Source: Syntrophomonadaceae bacterium
GTDB taxonomy: Bacteria; Bacillota; Syntrophomonadia; Syntrophomonadales; DTU052
DNA length: 64,000 bases
Direction: 5' to 3'
Assembly (NCBI GenBank): GCA_012729505.1
Contig: JAAYDA010000037.1
Coordinates: forward strand, 38,834 to 102,833
Positions 1 through 8,139 of this stretch are shown here, in pieces; position 1 is the first letter of the stretch, and every line of letters starts with the position of its first letter. The notes under the pieces were generated by a model, which saw only the letters and a list, made by a program, of their open reading frames with translations, was not told the DNA's origin and searched no databases. The position numbers and the translations under genes were made by a program.

Positions 1-329
1 TCGTCAATGTTGATGGGGAAATCATAGACATTATGGCAGGATTCACATTTGAAATGCCCATGCTCTTCCTTTGTGATGTCATACCTGGTCTCATGCTCAT
101 CTATGCCGATTTCTTTTACTATTCCTGCCTGTACCAGAGCCTTCATGGTATTGTACACAGTTGTTTTAGAAAGTGTCGGCAAATCCGGATGCAGTTCATG
201 GTAAATCTGATCAACAGTTTGATGGTGGCGGTTATGAACAAGATATTCCAAGATTTTAAGTCTTTGTTTTGAGATGCGCAGCCGATGCTTTTTCATCACA
301 TCAATTAAATCATCGAACAATGGTTTCAC
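1..329 (-). CDS. Fur/PerR-family metalloregulator, C-terminus cut off by window edge
   Basis: A metal-dependent repressor of the Fur superfamily, read on the minus strand and running off the left edge. The translated N-terminal two thirds has the winged-helix recognition region (residues reading LSKTTVYNTMKAL) and then the start of the metal-binding part (HGHFKCESCHNVYDF, with a CxxC zinc site). The start is a GTG at 327-329, preceded by AAGGAAG about ten bases upstream. A perfect 7-1-7 inverted repeat lies about 30 bp upstream, which fits autoregulation. The box resembles the Per box more than the classical Fur box, so PerR (peroxide sensing) is the more likely member, but the C-terminal ligands that would separate PerR, Fur and Zur are outside the window. 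Confidence 0.88.
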   Translation of the reverse strand, partial: MKPLFDDLIDVMKKHRLRISKQRLKILEYLVHNRHHQTVDQIYHELHPDLPTLSKTTVYNTMKALVQAGIVKEIGIDEHETRYDITKEEHGHFKCESCHNVYDFPINID

Positions 330-359
330 AACTACACCACTTCCTTAACGAAGTATAAG

Positions 360-374
360 TTGTAATGATTACAA
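360..374. promoter_or_regulatory. PerR/Fur-type operator
   Basis: The sequence TTGTAATGATTACAA is a perfect 7-1-7 inverted repeat, close to the Per box consensus TTATAATNATTATAA. It lies between the minus-strand Fur-family gene and the plus-strand sigma factor gene, so it could control either or both. Autoregulation of the Fur-family gene is the simplest reading. Confidence 0.7.
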
Positions 375-521
375 GTTAACTATACATGACAATTGCGGTA
401 ATAACAATATAGTTTATATTGGAGATTTTTATTTATGGAATAAATGGTTAAGGAAAAATTTATAAAGGCAAAACTAATTGTCTTCTTCATTAGTCTAAGA
501 AAATGTAAGGGAGGATGGTGT

Positions 522-1016
522 ATGCACAAAAAACAGCTGTTTGAAACCTATATAATGCAAAACATTGATAGCGCTTATCGTTTTGCATATACATATGCCA
601 AAAATCGTGAGGATGCGGAAGATATCGTAAATGAAAGTGTTCTAAAGGCAATAAAATCAATTAACTATTTGCAGAAGTCCGAGCATATCAAACCTTGGTT
701 TTACAGGATAATTGTTAACACGGCATTTACATATCTGAAACGAAGATCCAAAATTACGTATCTGGATTATGAAAAAAGCTTTGCGGAAACAGACGGGACC
801 GAAGATGATTACTCCGAACTTACATTAAACAGTATGATTGAAAAATTAGAGCCAAAGTACAAAAGTATAATCGTACTTCGATTTTTGGAAGATATGTCGC
901 TAAAGGAGATAGGGCAGATTCTGGATATTAATGAGAACACGGTTAAAACCAGGCTTTACAGGGCGCTTAAATTATTAAAAATCGATATGGAGGGAGAGGT
1001 ACATGAAAAGATTTGA
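522..1016 (+). CDS. ECF-type RNA polymerase sigma factor (SigV-like)
   Basis: A 164-residue extracytoplasmic-function sigma factor. Region 2 is visible in the first half (YRFAYTYAKNREDAEDIVNE, with the DAEDIV motif) and region 4 at the C-terminus (IIVLRFLEDMSLKEIGQIL followed by a recognition helix containing ENTVKTRLYRALK). The start is ATG 522, seven bases after AAGGGAGG; the reading frame is open further upstream but has no ribosome binding site there. It overlaps the next gene by 14 bp, which encodes an RsiV-like membrane protein, so the pair is a sigma/anti-sigma module. In Bacillus the homologous pair SigV/RsiV responds to lysozyme; that role is inferred here by context only. Confidence 0.9.
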   Translation: MHKKQLFETYIMQNIDSAYRFAYTYAKNREDAEDIVNESVLKAIKSINYLQKSEHIKPWFYRIIVNTAFTYLKRRSKITYLDYEKSFAETDGTEDDYSELTLNSMIEKLEPKYKSIIVLRFLEDMSLKEIGQILDINENTVKTRLYRALKLLKIDMEGEVHEKI

Positions 1017-1866
1017 CGATTTAAAGACTGAATATGAAAATATTAAAGCATCAGATGAATTGAAAGGGAGGGTTAAAAATACCATGACAAGAGAAGATGG
1101 GAAAAGAAATGGGCTGAAGATCGGTCTGGGCCTGGCGGCAAGCCTGGCAATTACGGCAATGCTGGTGGTTAATTTCGTTCCCAGCCTGGCATATGCCATG
1201 TCGGACATACCTGCATTTGCACCTATTATAAAAGTAATAACCTTCGGAAAATACGAGAATGTTGATAAGGGATATAGTGCCAAGGTGGTTACTCCCAAAA
1301 TAGAAGGGCTGTTGGATAAAGAACTGGAAAAAAGACTGAATGATGAATTGAAGGAGAATGCCAATGCTATTATTCTGGCATATGAGCAGGATATCAGGGA
1401 GTTAAAAGAGGTGTTTGGCGAAGAAACAATTCATATGGGAGTTGAATCGGATTATATTATTAAAACCGACAACGAAGATATATTGGCCTTAGACGTATAT
1501 ATACTCAATGTCGCAGGCTCATCCTCAACCAAGCATACTTTTTATACCCTGGATAAAAAGACGGGAGAGCTTCTGAACCTGAAGGGATTGTTCAAGGATA
1601 ATGCTGACTATGTAACAGTTTTAAGCGATTATATTAAAACGGAAATGATCAGGCGCAACAATGAGGAAGAAGGGATGTTCTGGGTAGAAAGTGACCCCGA
1701 AATGTATCTTGAGGCTTTTCAACAGATTAAAACCGACCAAAACTTCTATATAGACGAGGATGGCAGGATCGTTATATGCTTTGATAAGTATGATGTGGCT
1801 GCCGGTGCTCAGGGCAGTCCCGAATTTGTTATTCCCGATAACATAGTAAAAGCCATACTAAAATAG
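1003..1866 (+). CDS. RsiV-like membrane-bound anti-sigma factor
   Basis: A 287-residue single-pass membrane protein. A short cytoplasmic segment (1-36) should bind the sigma factor, one transmembrane helix spans about 38-58, and a 220-residue extracytoplasmic part resembles the DUF3298/RsiV C-domain, ending in the EFVIPDN motif typical of that family. Directly after the helix is SLAYA-MSD (residues 61-68), which looks like a signal-peptidase site. In Bacillus subtilis RsiV is cleaved by signal peptidase when it binds lysozyme, freeing the sigma factor. The ATG at 1003 lies inside the sigma gene and is preceded by GGGAGAGG, so the two are translationally coupled. A terminator follows. Function by homology is good; the inducing signal is inferred. 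Confidence 0.82.
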   Translation: MKRFDDLKTEYENIKASDELKGRVKNTMTREDGKRNGLKIGLGLAASLAITAMLVVNFVPSLAYAMSDIPAFAPIIKVITFGKYENVDKGYSAKVVTPKIEGLLDKELEKRLNDELKENANAIILAYEQDIRELKEVFGEETIHMGVESDYIIKTDNEDILALDVYILNVAGSSSTKHTFYTLDKKTGELLNLKGLFKDNADYVTVLSDYIKTEMIRRNNEEEGMFWVESDPEMYLEAFQQIKTDQNFYIDEDGRIVICFDKYDVAAGAQGSPEFVIPDNIVKAILK

Positions 1867-1891
1867 TATATCGGACATAATCGGCTTTCGG

Positions 1892-1919
1892 CGGCAGCAT
1901 GGGCTGCCGTTTCTTTTTT
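1892..1919 (+). terminator. Rho-independent terminator after sigma/anti-sigma pair
   Basis: A CGGCAGC/GCTGCCG stem with a short loop is followed by TTTCTTTTTT. It closes the two-gene operon. Confidence 0.85.
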
Positions 1920-2062
1920 GGCAGGGACTTTTTATCACAAGCTGTTTAAATATTTCAAGTTATTCTATAATAGTTAAGTAACATTTTACATGGTTAAAAA
2001 CTGGTGACGGCAGTAGTGTGAAATCTATTTTTGTCGGCGCCATGGGGAATGGAGGAGCAGTA

Positions 2063-2602
2063 TTGTTAGAACTCCGGATCAATGGATTTGGTGGGCAGGG
2101 GTCTGTTACCCTGGCTCACTTGTTGGCCCAGGCGGCTTTGGAAAATGGTGAACAGGGACAGGCCTTACCTTTTTTTGGGGTGGAACGGCGGGGGGCACCG
2201 GTGCGAGCGGCAGTGCGAATGTCACCTGCCACTATCTATGCCCACAGCCAATGCGAGCTTCCGGATTATGTCATAGTGATGAGTGAAAAGCTTACTGAAG
2301 CGGCGGTTAGTGAAGGGATTAATAAGAACGGTACCGTAATCATCAATGCCCCCTACCCTTTGAAGGTGGAGAAATATCCTACCTGGCAGGTGGATGCTGA
2401 CGGCATTGCAGGTGAAAAAGGATTATTTTCCGCTGACGGACTCTTTATTAATGTTCCATTATTTGGAGCGGCGTGCCGGGTGCTGAATATCCCGGGGAAA
2501 GTTATGGAACAGACTATCTTGAATAAATGGCCGGGCAACGGCGGAAGCAATCTGGATGCTGCCAGAGAGGCTTTTAAAGCTGTAAGGCTTATTGGTACAT
2601 AA
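2063..2602 (+). CDS. 2-oxoacid:ferredoxin oxidoreductase, gamma subunit
   Basis: Gamma subunit (about 180 residues) of a four-subunit pyruvate or branched 2-oxoacid:ferredoxin oxidoreductase, the cytoplasmic enzyme that interconverts a 2-oxoacid plus CoA with acyl-CoA, CO2 and reduced ferredoxin. The family signature is at the N-terminus (GFGGQGSVTLAHLLAQAA), followed by the FGVERRGAPVRAAVR segment. The start is a TTG at 2063 with GGAGG seven bases upstream; this gives the usual short N-terminus before GFGGQG. The frame also opens at a GTG at 2018, which would add 15 unusual residues. It is the first gene of a gamma-delta-alpha-beta operon. Substrate (pyruvate or 2-oxoisovalerate) cannot be told from the sequence by eye. 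Confidence 0.88.
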   Translation: MLELRINGFGGQGSVTLAHLLAQAALENGEQGQALPFFGVERRGAPVRAAVRMSPATIYAHSQCELPDYVIVMSEKLTEAAVSEGINKNGTVIINAPYPLKVEKYPTWQVDADGIAGEKGLFSADGLFINVPLFGAACRVLNIPGKVMEQTILNKWPGNGGSNLDAAREAFKAVRLIGT

Positions 2603-2640
2603 CACACTATATTGCGGATCAGAGAAAGGATTAGAATTCT

Positions 2641-2898
2641 ATGAAATCAGTTACGAAAGCCTACCGGCCTATTTCCTGGCCGATGAAGGGTGCCGGCGGC
2701 GAAACCGGTACCTGGCGGGGACATCGTCCGGTAGTTAATTCACAGATATGCACCAAATGCCAATTCTGTTGGGTATATTGTCCGGAAGCAGTCATTGACC
2801 GCTATGAGATTACTATTGATTACCGCTATTGCAAGGGCTGTGGGGTGTGTGCCGCAGAATGCCCCACCGGTGCCATAAGTATGGAAAAGGAGGAGTAG
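2641..2898 (+). CDS. 2-oxoacid:ferredoxin oxidoreductase, delta (ferredoxin) subunit
   Basis: An 85-residue 2[4Fe-4S] ferredoxin subunit that passes electrons from the catalytic dimer to external ferredoxin. Two classical cluster motifs are complete: CxxCxxCxxxCP at residues 37-48 and CxxCxxCxxxCP at 64-75. The N-terminal extension (about 30 residues with WRGHRPVV) is typical of PorD rather than of free ferredoxins. It ends four bases before the alpha-subunit gene. Confidence 0.92.
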   Translation: MKSVTKAYRPISWPMKGAGGETGTWRGHRPVVNSQICTKCQFCWVYCPEAVIDRYEITIDYRYCKGCGVCAAECPTGAISMEKEE

Positions 2899-2902
2899 CA
2901 GC

Positions 2903-4033
2903 ATGAGAACAGCCCAAGTTATTATGGAGACTGGTGCCCATGCCGCTGCACTGGCTGTAAAATGTGCCCGGGTAGATGTGATTCCGGGCTATCCTATTAC
3001 TCCTCAGACCAGCATCATGGAAGCATTGTCTGCCATGGTTGAGAAGGGGGAGCTGGACGCCCGATTCATTCCGGTGGAAGGTGAGCACAGTGCTTTGGCC
3101 GCAGCTGTGGCAGCGTCTGCTGCCGGTGCCCGAGTTTTTACCGCCACCTCGTCTAATGGTCTGTTGTATATGCACGAAGTATTGCATATGGCCTCAGGTG
3201 GACGTTTACCGGTGGTAATGTGCAATGTTAACCGGGGGATTTTTGCTCCCTGGACCCTGTGGGCCGATCATCAGGACTCATTTGCCCAGCGGGATACAGG
3301 CTGGATTCAATTTCATTGTTCCTCTAACCAGGAGGTTTTCAATACGGTTTTGCAGGCCTTCCGGGTGGCCGAGCAGATTAATATTCCGGTGATGGTCAAC
3401 TTTGACGGTTTTGTTATCTCCCATTGTTTTATGCCCCTCAATGTACCGGCCCAAGAAGATATCGACCGTTTCCTGCCCTTGCATGAACCGGAATGGCGGC
3501 TGGACCCGGCTCATCCCTCATCCTTCAGCAATGTTACCAATGCGGCCGAATACGCATCCTTCCGCCAGATGCTGTCCCAGGATATTATGGCGTCTATTCC
3601 ATTGGTAAAGGAAGCGGCCCAAAGCTATAAGGATATTACCGGCATGTGGGACGGCGACACCATTGACACTTATCGGATGGAAGACGCTGAAGTTGTGGTT
3701 TTGGCTGTCAACAGTATGGCGGCAGAATTAAGGCTTTCCGTTGATATCCTGCGGGAACAGGGCATCAGAGCCGGCCTGCTCAGACCGCGTCTTATTCTGC
3801 CCTTTCCGGCCCAGGATATAATCGATGCACTGCCGCAGAATGCCCAAGTGATGGTATTGGATCGCAACTATAACTTTGGTCATCACGGGGGTATTTTAGC
3901 TTCGGAACTGAAAAGCGTACTTTTCGGCCGACGCCACGATATTACGGTTAAGAACCGGGTAATGGGTATTGGCGGCGTTGATTTGACCCGCCGCTTCATG
4001 GCCGATGAGATTCGTGCCATGTTGGATGAATAG
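2903..4033 (+). CDS. 2-oxoacid:ferredoxin oxidoreductase, alpha subunit
   Basis: Alpha subunit, 376 residues, the usual length. The N-terminal pyrimidine-binding domain starts with the family motif PGYPITPQTSIME (residues about 28-40) and contains the GEHSAL segment with the glutamate that activates thiamine diphosphate. The C-terminal half is the transketolase-C-like domain (VLAVNSMAAELR and LLRPRLILPFP). It sits between the delta and beta subunits, ATG start after AAGGAGG with good spacing. Together with the beta subunit it forms the catalytic heterodimer. Confidence 0.9.
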   Translation: MRTAQVIMETGAHAAALAVKCARVDVIPGYPITPQTSIMEALSAMVEKGELDARFIPVEGEHSALAAAVAASAAGARVFTATSSNGLLYMHEVLHMASGGRLPVVMCNVNRGIFAPWTLWADHQDSFAQRDTGWIQFHCSSNQEVFNTVLQAFRVAEQINIPVMVNFDGFVISHCFMPLNVPAQEDIDRFLPLHEPEWRLDPAHPSSFSNVTNAAEYASFRQMLSQDIMASIPLVKEAAQSYKDITGMWDGDTIDTYRMEDAEVVVLAVNSMAAELRLSVDILREQGIRAGLLRPRLILPFPAQDIIDALPQNAQVMVLDRNYNFGHHGGILASELKSVLFGRRHDITVKNRVMGIGGVDLTRRFMADEIRAMLDE

Positions 4034-4065
4034 AAAGCAGAGACCATGAAAGGAATGGATGGGAT

Positions 4066-5004
4066 ATGACCACCAGTATTAAAAAATTACCGGATACGGA
4101 GCAGGTTTTAAGTGGCAATGGCGCCTGTGGCGGATGCCCGGCTACAATGGCTCTGCGCATGGTTGGCAAAGCTTTGGGGACTAATGCAATTATGCTTTTG
4201 ACTCCCGCCTGTTCGGTGGCCAGCATGGGCATGACTCCTAAACTGGGCTACAATTGGCCTTGTATTAATATTTGCTTTGCGACTGCCGGAGCTTCGGCCT
4301 CCGGTATTACCCACGCTATTGAAATAATGAAGGAAAAGGGCCGTCTCCAGGGGGAACTGCCCACCGTATTTAGTTGGGTGGGCGACGGGGGGACTTATGA
4401 TATTGGCTTTCAAGCCCTTTCGGCCGCAGCCGAACGCAACGAAAACATTATCCACTTTTGTTATAATAACGAAGCTTACAGCAACACCGGCGTGCAGCGC
4501 AGCGGTGCCACTCCCCGGGGCAGCTTCACCACCACCACTCCCACCGGCAAGGTCCAACCGAAAAAGAATATGCCTATGCTGATGCTGGAGCACAATATTC
4601 CCTACGTGGCTACGGCTACGGTGGCTTATCCCGGCGACTTGTACGACAAGGTGGTAAAGGCTAAAAATATATCCGGCATGAAATACATTGAAATATTGGC
4701 GCCCTGCTATTTGGGCTGGCAGTTTGATATGGCTGACACTGTGCAGATGAGCCGGATGGCGGTGCGCAGCGGGGCCTGGCTTTTATGGGAAGCGGAAAAT
4801 GGCAAGATCAGCTTTAATAGCCCCAGTTCGCATATCATTAACGGCAAAAGAGACGCCGACCCGGTTAATGAATATGTAATGAAACAAGGGCGCTTCAACC
4901 GTCTGCTCAATGGTGCTGACGCTGCCCGGCGCATAGCGGAGATTCAAGGGGACGTGGACCGGGAGATCGCCTTTATGCGGGAAAGGGCTAAAATAATGAT
5001 TTAG
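4066..5004 (+). CDS. 2-oxoacid:ferredoxin oxidoreductase, beta (TPP-binding) subunit
   Basis: Beta subunit, 312 residues, binding thiamine diphosphate and one [4Fe-4S] cluster. The TPP/Mg motif is GDGGTYDIG at about 106-114 with the downstream NNEAY (134-138) that completes it, followed by NTGVQRSGATP, highly characteristic of PorB/VorB. Two cluster cysteines are visible in the N-terminal GACGGCPA (C21, C24), with others later (C50, C223 region). It is the last gene of the operon. In an acetogen or syntroph this enzyme would link acetyl-CoA or branched acyl-CoA to reduced ferredoxin. Confidence 0.92.
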   Translation: MTTSIKKLPDTEQVLSGNGACGGCPATMALRMVGKALGTNAIMLLTPACSVASMGMTPKLGYNWPCINICFATAGASASGITHAIEIMKEKGRLQGELPTVFSWVGDGGTYDIGFQALSAAAERNENIIHFCYNNEAYSNTGVQRSGATPRGSFTTTTPTGKVQPKKNMPMLMLEHNIPYVATATVAYPGDLYDKVVKAKNISGMKYIEILAPCYLGWQFDMADTVQMSRMAVRSGAWLLWEAENGKISFNSPSSHIINGKRDADPVNEYVMKQGRFNRLLNGADAARRIAEIQGDVDREIAFMRERAKIMI

Positions 5005-5190
5005 TTTTCGCCGTTTCCGGTGGCAGACACCTGACCAGATAACAAGAATTATTTTAATTCTGTTTTTATCTGTCGAGTAAAAAGGTAATTGAAGCTGATT
5101 GGGGAATAAATATATAGACCTTTGCCTATCCGGAGGCAGCATGATAACTGTTTGAACTAATTAGTGGCGTAATAAGAAAGGAGAATGTAT

Positions 5191-5649
5191 ATGCCGGAAT
5201 ATGTTTCTTTGGAAAGTTTTAAAAAAATGGTTGGGCAGGATAATGGCACAACCGAGTGGATAACCATTGACCAGGATAGAATTAACAAATTCGCTGATGT
5301 AACCGAGGACTGGCAGTGGATTCACGTTGATGTGGAAAAAGCGAAGGATGGTCCCTTTGGAAAGACTATCGGCCACGGTTTTTTAACTTTGAGCCTTCTT
5401 TCAACCTTTTCCTATCAGGCTAAATATACGCCTGAAGGCTGCAAGATGAGTGTCAATTATGGTCTTAACAAGGTGCGGTTCCTATCACCGGTTCCGGTAG
5501 GTTCTCGGGTTCGGTCCCACATGGTAATTTCCTCCCTTGAAGAAAAAGGGCCTAACGCATTGCTGATGACCATCACCCATACCGTTGAGATTGAAGGCCA
5601 GGACAAACCGGCTTGTATAGCCGACGCACTGGGCTTGATGTACTTTTAA
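5191..5649 (+). CDS. MaoC-family (R)-specific hydratase/dehydratase
   Basis: A 152-residue single-hotdog protein of the MaoC/NodN type, which usually hydrates enoyl-CoA esters. The hydratase motif is present: FADVTEDWQWIHVD with the catalytic Asp/His pair, followed by the GPFGKTIGHGFLTLSL segment. The start is ATG 5191, seven bases after AAAGGAG; an in-frame ATG at 5185 lies too close to that site. The stop codon abuts a copy of the dispersed repeat. The natural substrate is unknown; the neighbouring oxidoreductase and other acyl-CoA genes suggest fatty or branched acyl-CoA metabolism. Confidence 0.88.
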   Translation: MPEYVSLESFKKMVGQDNGTTEWITIDQDRINKFADVTEDWQWIHVDVEKAKDGPFGKTIGHGFLTLSLLSTFSYQAKYTPEGCKMSVNYGLNKVRFLSPVPVGSRVRSHMVISSLEEKGPNALLMTITHTVEIEGQDKPACIADALGLMYF

Positions 5650-5778
5650 CCCGATGACTAATCTGCCCTAAGACTCCCGCCTCATAGGCGGCGGGTGCCA
5701 AGGGCAGTTAAGTCCCTGGCTCTGTGCGGCTAAAATTCAGATGAAGTCAAAACTCACCTGGATCAAGTCTTACTTTAT
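5645..5778 (+). repeat. Dispersed hairpin repeat, copy 1 (diverged)
   Basis: Member of the roughly 126-bp repeat family seen seven times in the window. It runs from CCGATGACTAA to AAGTCTTAC and ends in TTTAT. This copy is the most diverged: the second hairpin has lost several pairs. Its left end overlaps the stop codon of the MaoC-type gene. The rest of the gap up to 5886 holds a 9-bp inverted repeat (TTGAGGCCG, 5793-5826) without a T-run and nothing else recognised. Confidence 0.85.
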
Positions 5779-5886
5779 TGCGGATAACTGGCTTGAGGCC
5801 GTTATACTTAGGTATTTCGGCCTCAAACATCAGTTTCGCTATGCAGTTTTCCGATAGATCCTTAAGAGATACAGTCAAGCAGAGTA

Positions 5887-6486
5887 TTAACATTTCCTGA
5901 TTAGATTGCCTTCCAGGATAGTTGGACCTGTGGGAGTAGTAATACCAGGTGAAGACTCCGGAGTCACCAGCACGCGGTCAAATTCCGGCGGGGGATGGTT
6001 GTTATCTTCCGCTATCCAAACATCATCTGCGATCTGGCACATATCAAGCCTGAAGCGGCTGAAGGTACGGGATTCAATAAACCAGGCCTTGAACGTATCG
6101 AATTCATCACCGAAGCTGCAAGGCTCGGGAAGATTAAAGCCCACTACCGCCGACCAGCCGGGATCACCGGGTTTAACCAGAGCAAAACCAACCCCATCGG
6201 GTGCTAGATCAGTTCCCTCCAACAAAGCAAATCTCCAGCAGGAAGATTCTTCTTCCGGTTTCTCATCAGGACATGGTTCCCAGTGGGGAATACAGATCTT
6301 TTGACCGGGCTTGATGACATCCGGGTTCTCGATTTGGGGATTAGCCGCAATCAACTTTTCCAGTGGAACATTCTTGCGGCGGGAGATCTCAAACAAGGTG
6401 TCTCCCATCCTGACTCGGTATAGCTCACCATCACAACTTATCGGATTCTCAGATCCGATTTTGTAAGACAATGTGAATTTGGCCAA
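5887..6486 (-). CDS. LysM-domain protein of unknown function
   Basis: A protein of about 199 residues with one LysM domain near the N-terminus (YRVRMGDTLFEISRRKNVPL through VIKPGQKICIP, about residues 22-68). LysM binds peptidoglycan or spore cortex glycan. There is no obvious signal peptide, so it may be loaded into the spore coat or cortex, as many clostridial LysM proteins are; that is inference. The remaining 130 residues (a tryptophan-rich domain with DPGWSAVVGFNLP) were not recognised. The start is a TTG at 6486 with AAGGAGG eight bases before it; the frame extends upstream without a better start. Confidence 0.75.
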   Translation of the reverse strand: MAKFTLSYKIGSENPISCDGELYRVRMGDTLFEISRRKNVPLEKLIAANPQIENPDVIKPGQKICIPHWEPCPDEKPEEESSCWRFALLEGTDLAPDGVGFALVKPGDPGWSAVVGFNLPEPCSFGDEFDTFKAWFIESRTFSRFRLDMCQIADDVWIAEDNNHPPPEFDRVLVTPESSPGITTPTGPTILEGNLIRKC

Positions 6487-6505
6487 TGCCACACCTCCTT
6501 TTGTA

Positions 6506-6558
6506 TACCATATTATGAAAAGCACCTCTGCAATGTGAGGGTTTAAGATAATATGGTA
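6506..6558. promoter_or_regulatory. 11-bp perfect inverted repeat in a divergent promoter region
   Basis: TACCATATTAT (6506-6516) and ATAATATGGTA (6548-6558) are exact inverted copies separated by 31 bp, centred between the divergent LysM gene and the secreted-protein gene. The arms contain -10-like A/T hexamers, so this could be paired divergent promoters or an operator. No regulator can be assigned. Confidence 0.35.
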
Positions 6559-6620
6559 GTATTAAAGAACGGCTGGCTTAATGAGAGCCGGATTTTGTAA
6601 AAGAGCAAGGAGCTATGTTT

Positions 6621-8018
6621 ATGAAAAGATTTGCAAAACTAATAGCATTAGTTGTACTGATATCGGCCACGTTTTTTGTTGCGGATGTGGATGCCTTCCC
6701 CGAAAATATTATGAGCCAGCAGATTTCTGGTGAGAATGATGAATTTTCTTTTGTTCAAAGAAATTTAATATATAAAAATCAAGGACATTTTTACGTAAGG
6801 AAAGTCGATTCTAAGGCAAGTAATCAGGTTTATCAAACCTCTTTTTATGTTCCGGGTGCAGCCGGAACGATTAAGTATTTTAACGCTAATAAGGAGATGG
6901 TGGAAGAACCTTTAAGAGACGGTCTGTTGCCTTCAGAAGCGGTGATTCATATTCAGACAGATAAATACAGCATGATTATTGGACAAGGTTATACTTATAG
7001 GGATCAGGGACAGGGTACTATAGAAAGTGTAGACAGCAAACCTATCAAGATAAAGCGAGAGCAGGACAAATGGCTGGTTACTTATACTTTTACTATGGAA
7101 AAGGACACCTTTGGTATTCTTTGGGGAGTTGGGTCACAGGAGCAATTGGTTGATCTTGAAGATGCCAATCAAAGAAGAATATGGAGCGTATATGACCTGG
7201 ACAGATCCGCCAGGCTTAGTTTTGATGGTTATCACTACAAATCACCCTCGTCCTATGTACCCTATTCCGAAAATTCCTATTGGAGGATTCCCAGTTCATA
7301 TATTACCAATTCCCTGGTTAAGACAGGAGGGAGCCCGGCTGCGGAGATAATGGGAAATGCCCTGCTAATAATAGCTGAAGAATCAATAAATGAGCAGGGG
7401 TATATTCCTACCCTTCCCGAGAGTGCTTGGTTATCCGCCGATTATAAGATTGGCCCCGGTTTTTTTGATACCAGATTTAATGCTGATACTATTGAGACAT
7501 ATCTGGTCGCTTATAAGAAATATGGAAATCCATTATTTCGGGAAGCATATTTAAGAATGGCCGACTATTATCTGCGGCACGGAGAGAACAATCATTTTTC
7601 TCTTTATAATATGCAGGGAACAGAAGGCTGGCTGGTGGAAGATTATTCGTATAATGACGATTCGTATATGCAAACGCATGTTTCTTTAAACCACCAATTA
7701 CAGGCGATCCATGTTTTCTTATTGCTATATGAACAAGAAGATGACCAAAACTACTTGGACTTTGCCGACAAGATGCTGATGGGCATAAAAAACACCAGAG
7801 ATAATTGGATTATGGAAGATAATAATCTGGAGTATGCTTATTTGGGTCAAGGGGAAATGGGATTAACAGATTATGATTATTTAACTTATAACGATTTGTT
7901 TAATGTCCAGGCTGATCTGGTACGAATCAGAGGTAGCAGAGATGCTGATCTGGATATACTGATGGCAGCCAAAAAAAGTTGGATGGATGCCAAAGGAATA
8001 ACAGATTACCGGAAGTAA
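6621..8018 (+). CDS. Secreted protein, possibly alpha/alpha-toroid (C5-epimerase-like)
   Basis: A 465-residue exported protein. Residues 1-25 form a signal peptide (MKRFAKLIALVVLISATFF, then VDAFP). The N-terminal half looks like a beta-rich domain; the C-terminal half (from about residue 230) has repeated aromatic helices (TYLVAYKKYGNPLFREAYLR, ADYYLRHGENN, QAIHVFLLLYEQ) that resemble the alpha/alpha toroid of glucuronyl C5-epimerase and related polysaccharide-active proteins. That assignment is by eye and weak. ATG 6621 has AAGGAG eight bases upstream, better than an in-frame ATG six bases earlier. It appears monocistronic. Confidence 0.6.
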   Translation: MKRFAKLIALVVLISATFFVADVDAFPENIMSQQISGENDEFSFVQRNLIYKNQGHFYVRKVDSKASNQVYQTSFYVPGAAGTIKYFNANKEMVEEPLRDGLLPSEAVIHIQTDKYSMIIGQGYTYRDQGQGTIESVDSKPIKIKREQDKWLVTYTFTMEKDTFGILWGVGSQEQLVDLEDANQRRIWSVYDLDRSARLSFDGYHYKSPSSYVPYSENSYWRIPSSYITNSLVKTGGSPAAEIMGNALLIIAEESINEQGYIPTLPESAWLSADYKIGPGFFDTRFNADTIETYLVAYKKYGNPLFREAYLRMADYYLRHGENNHFSLYNMQGTEGWLVEDYSYNDDSYMQTHVSLNHQLQAIHVFLLLYEQEDDQNYLDFADKMLMGIKNTRDNWIMEDNNLEYAYLGQGEMGLTDYDYLTYNDLFNVQADLVRIRGSRDADLDILMAAKKSWMDAKGITDYRK

Positions 8019-8139
8019 AAGCCATCCATAGGCTATGGCGGCCAAGGAAGGGTATGCTTATATTTATATGGAGATTTCAGGTTAGCCCAAGTCTTAGTAA
8101 TGATTAAGTAATTATAGTATTAGAAGATGGAGACAGTTG

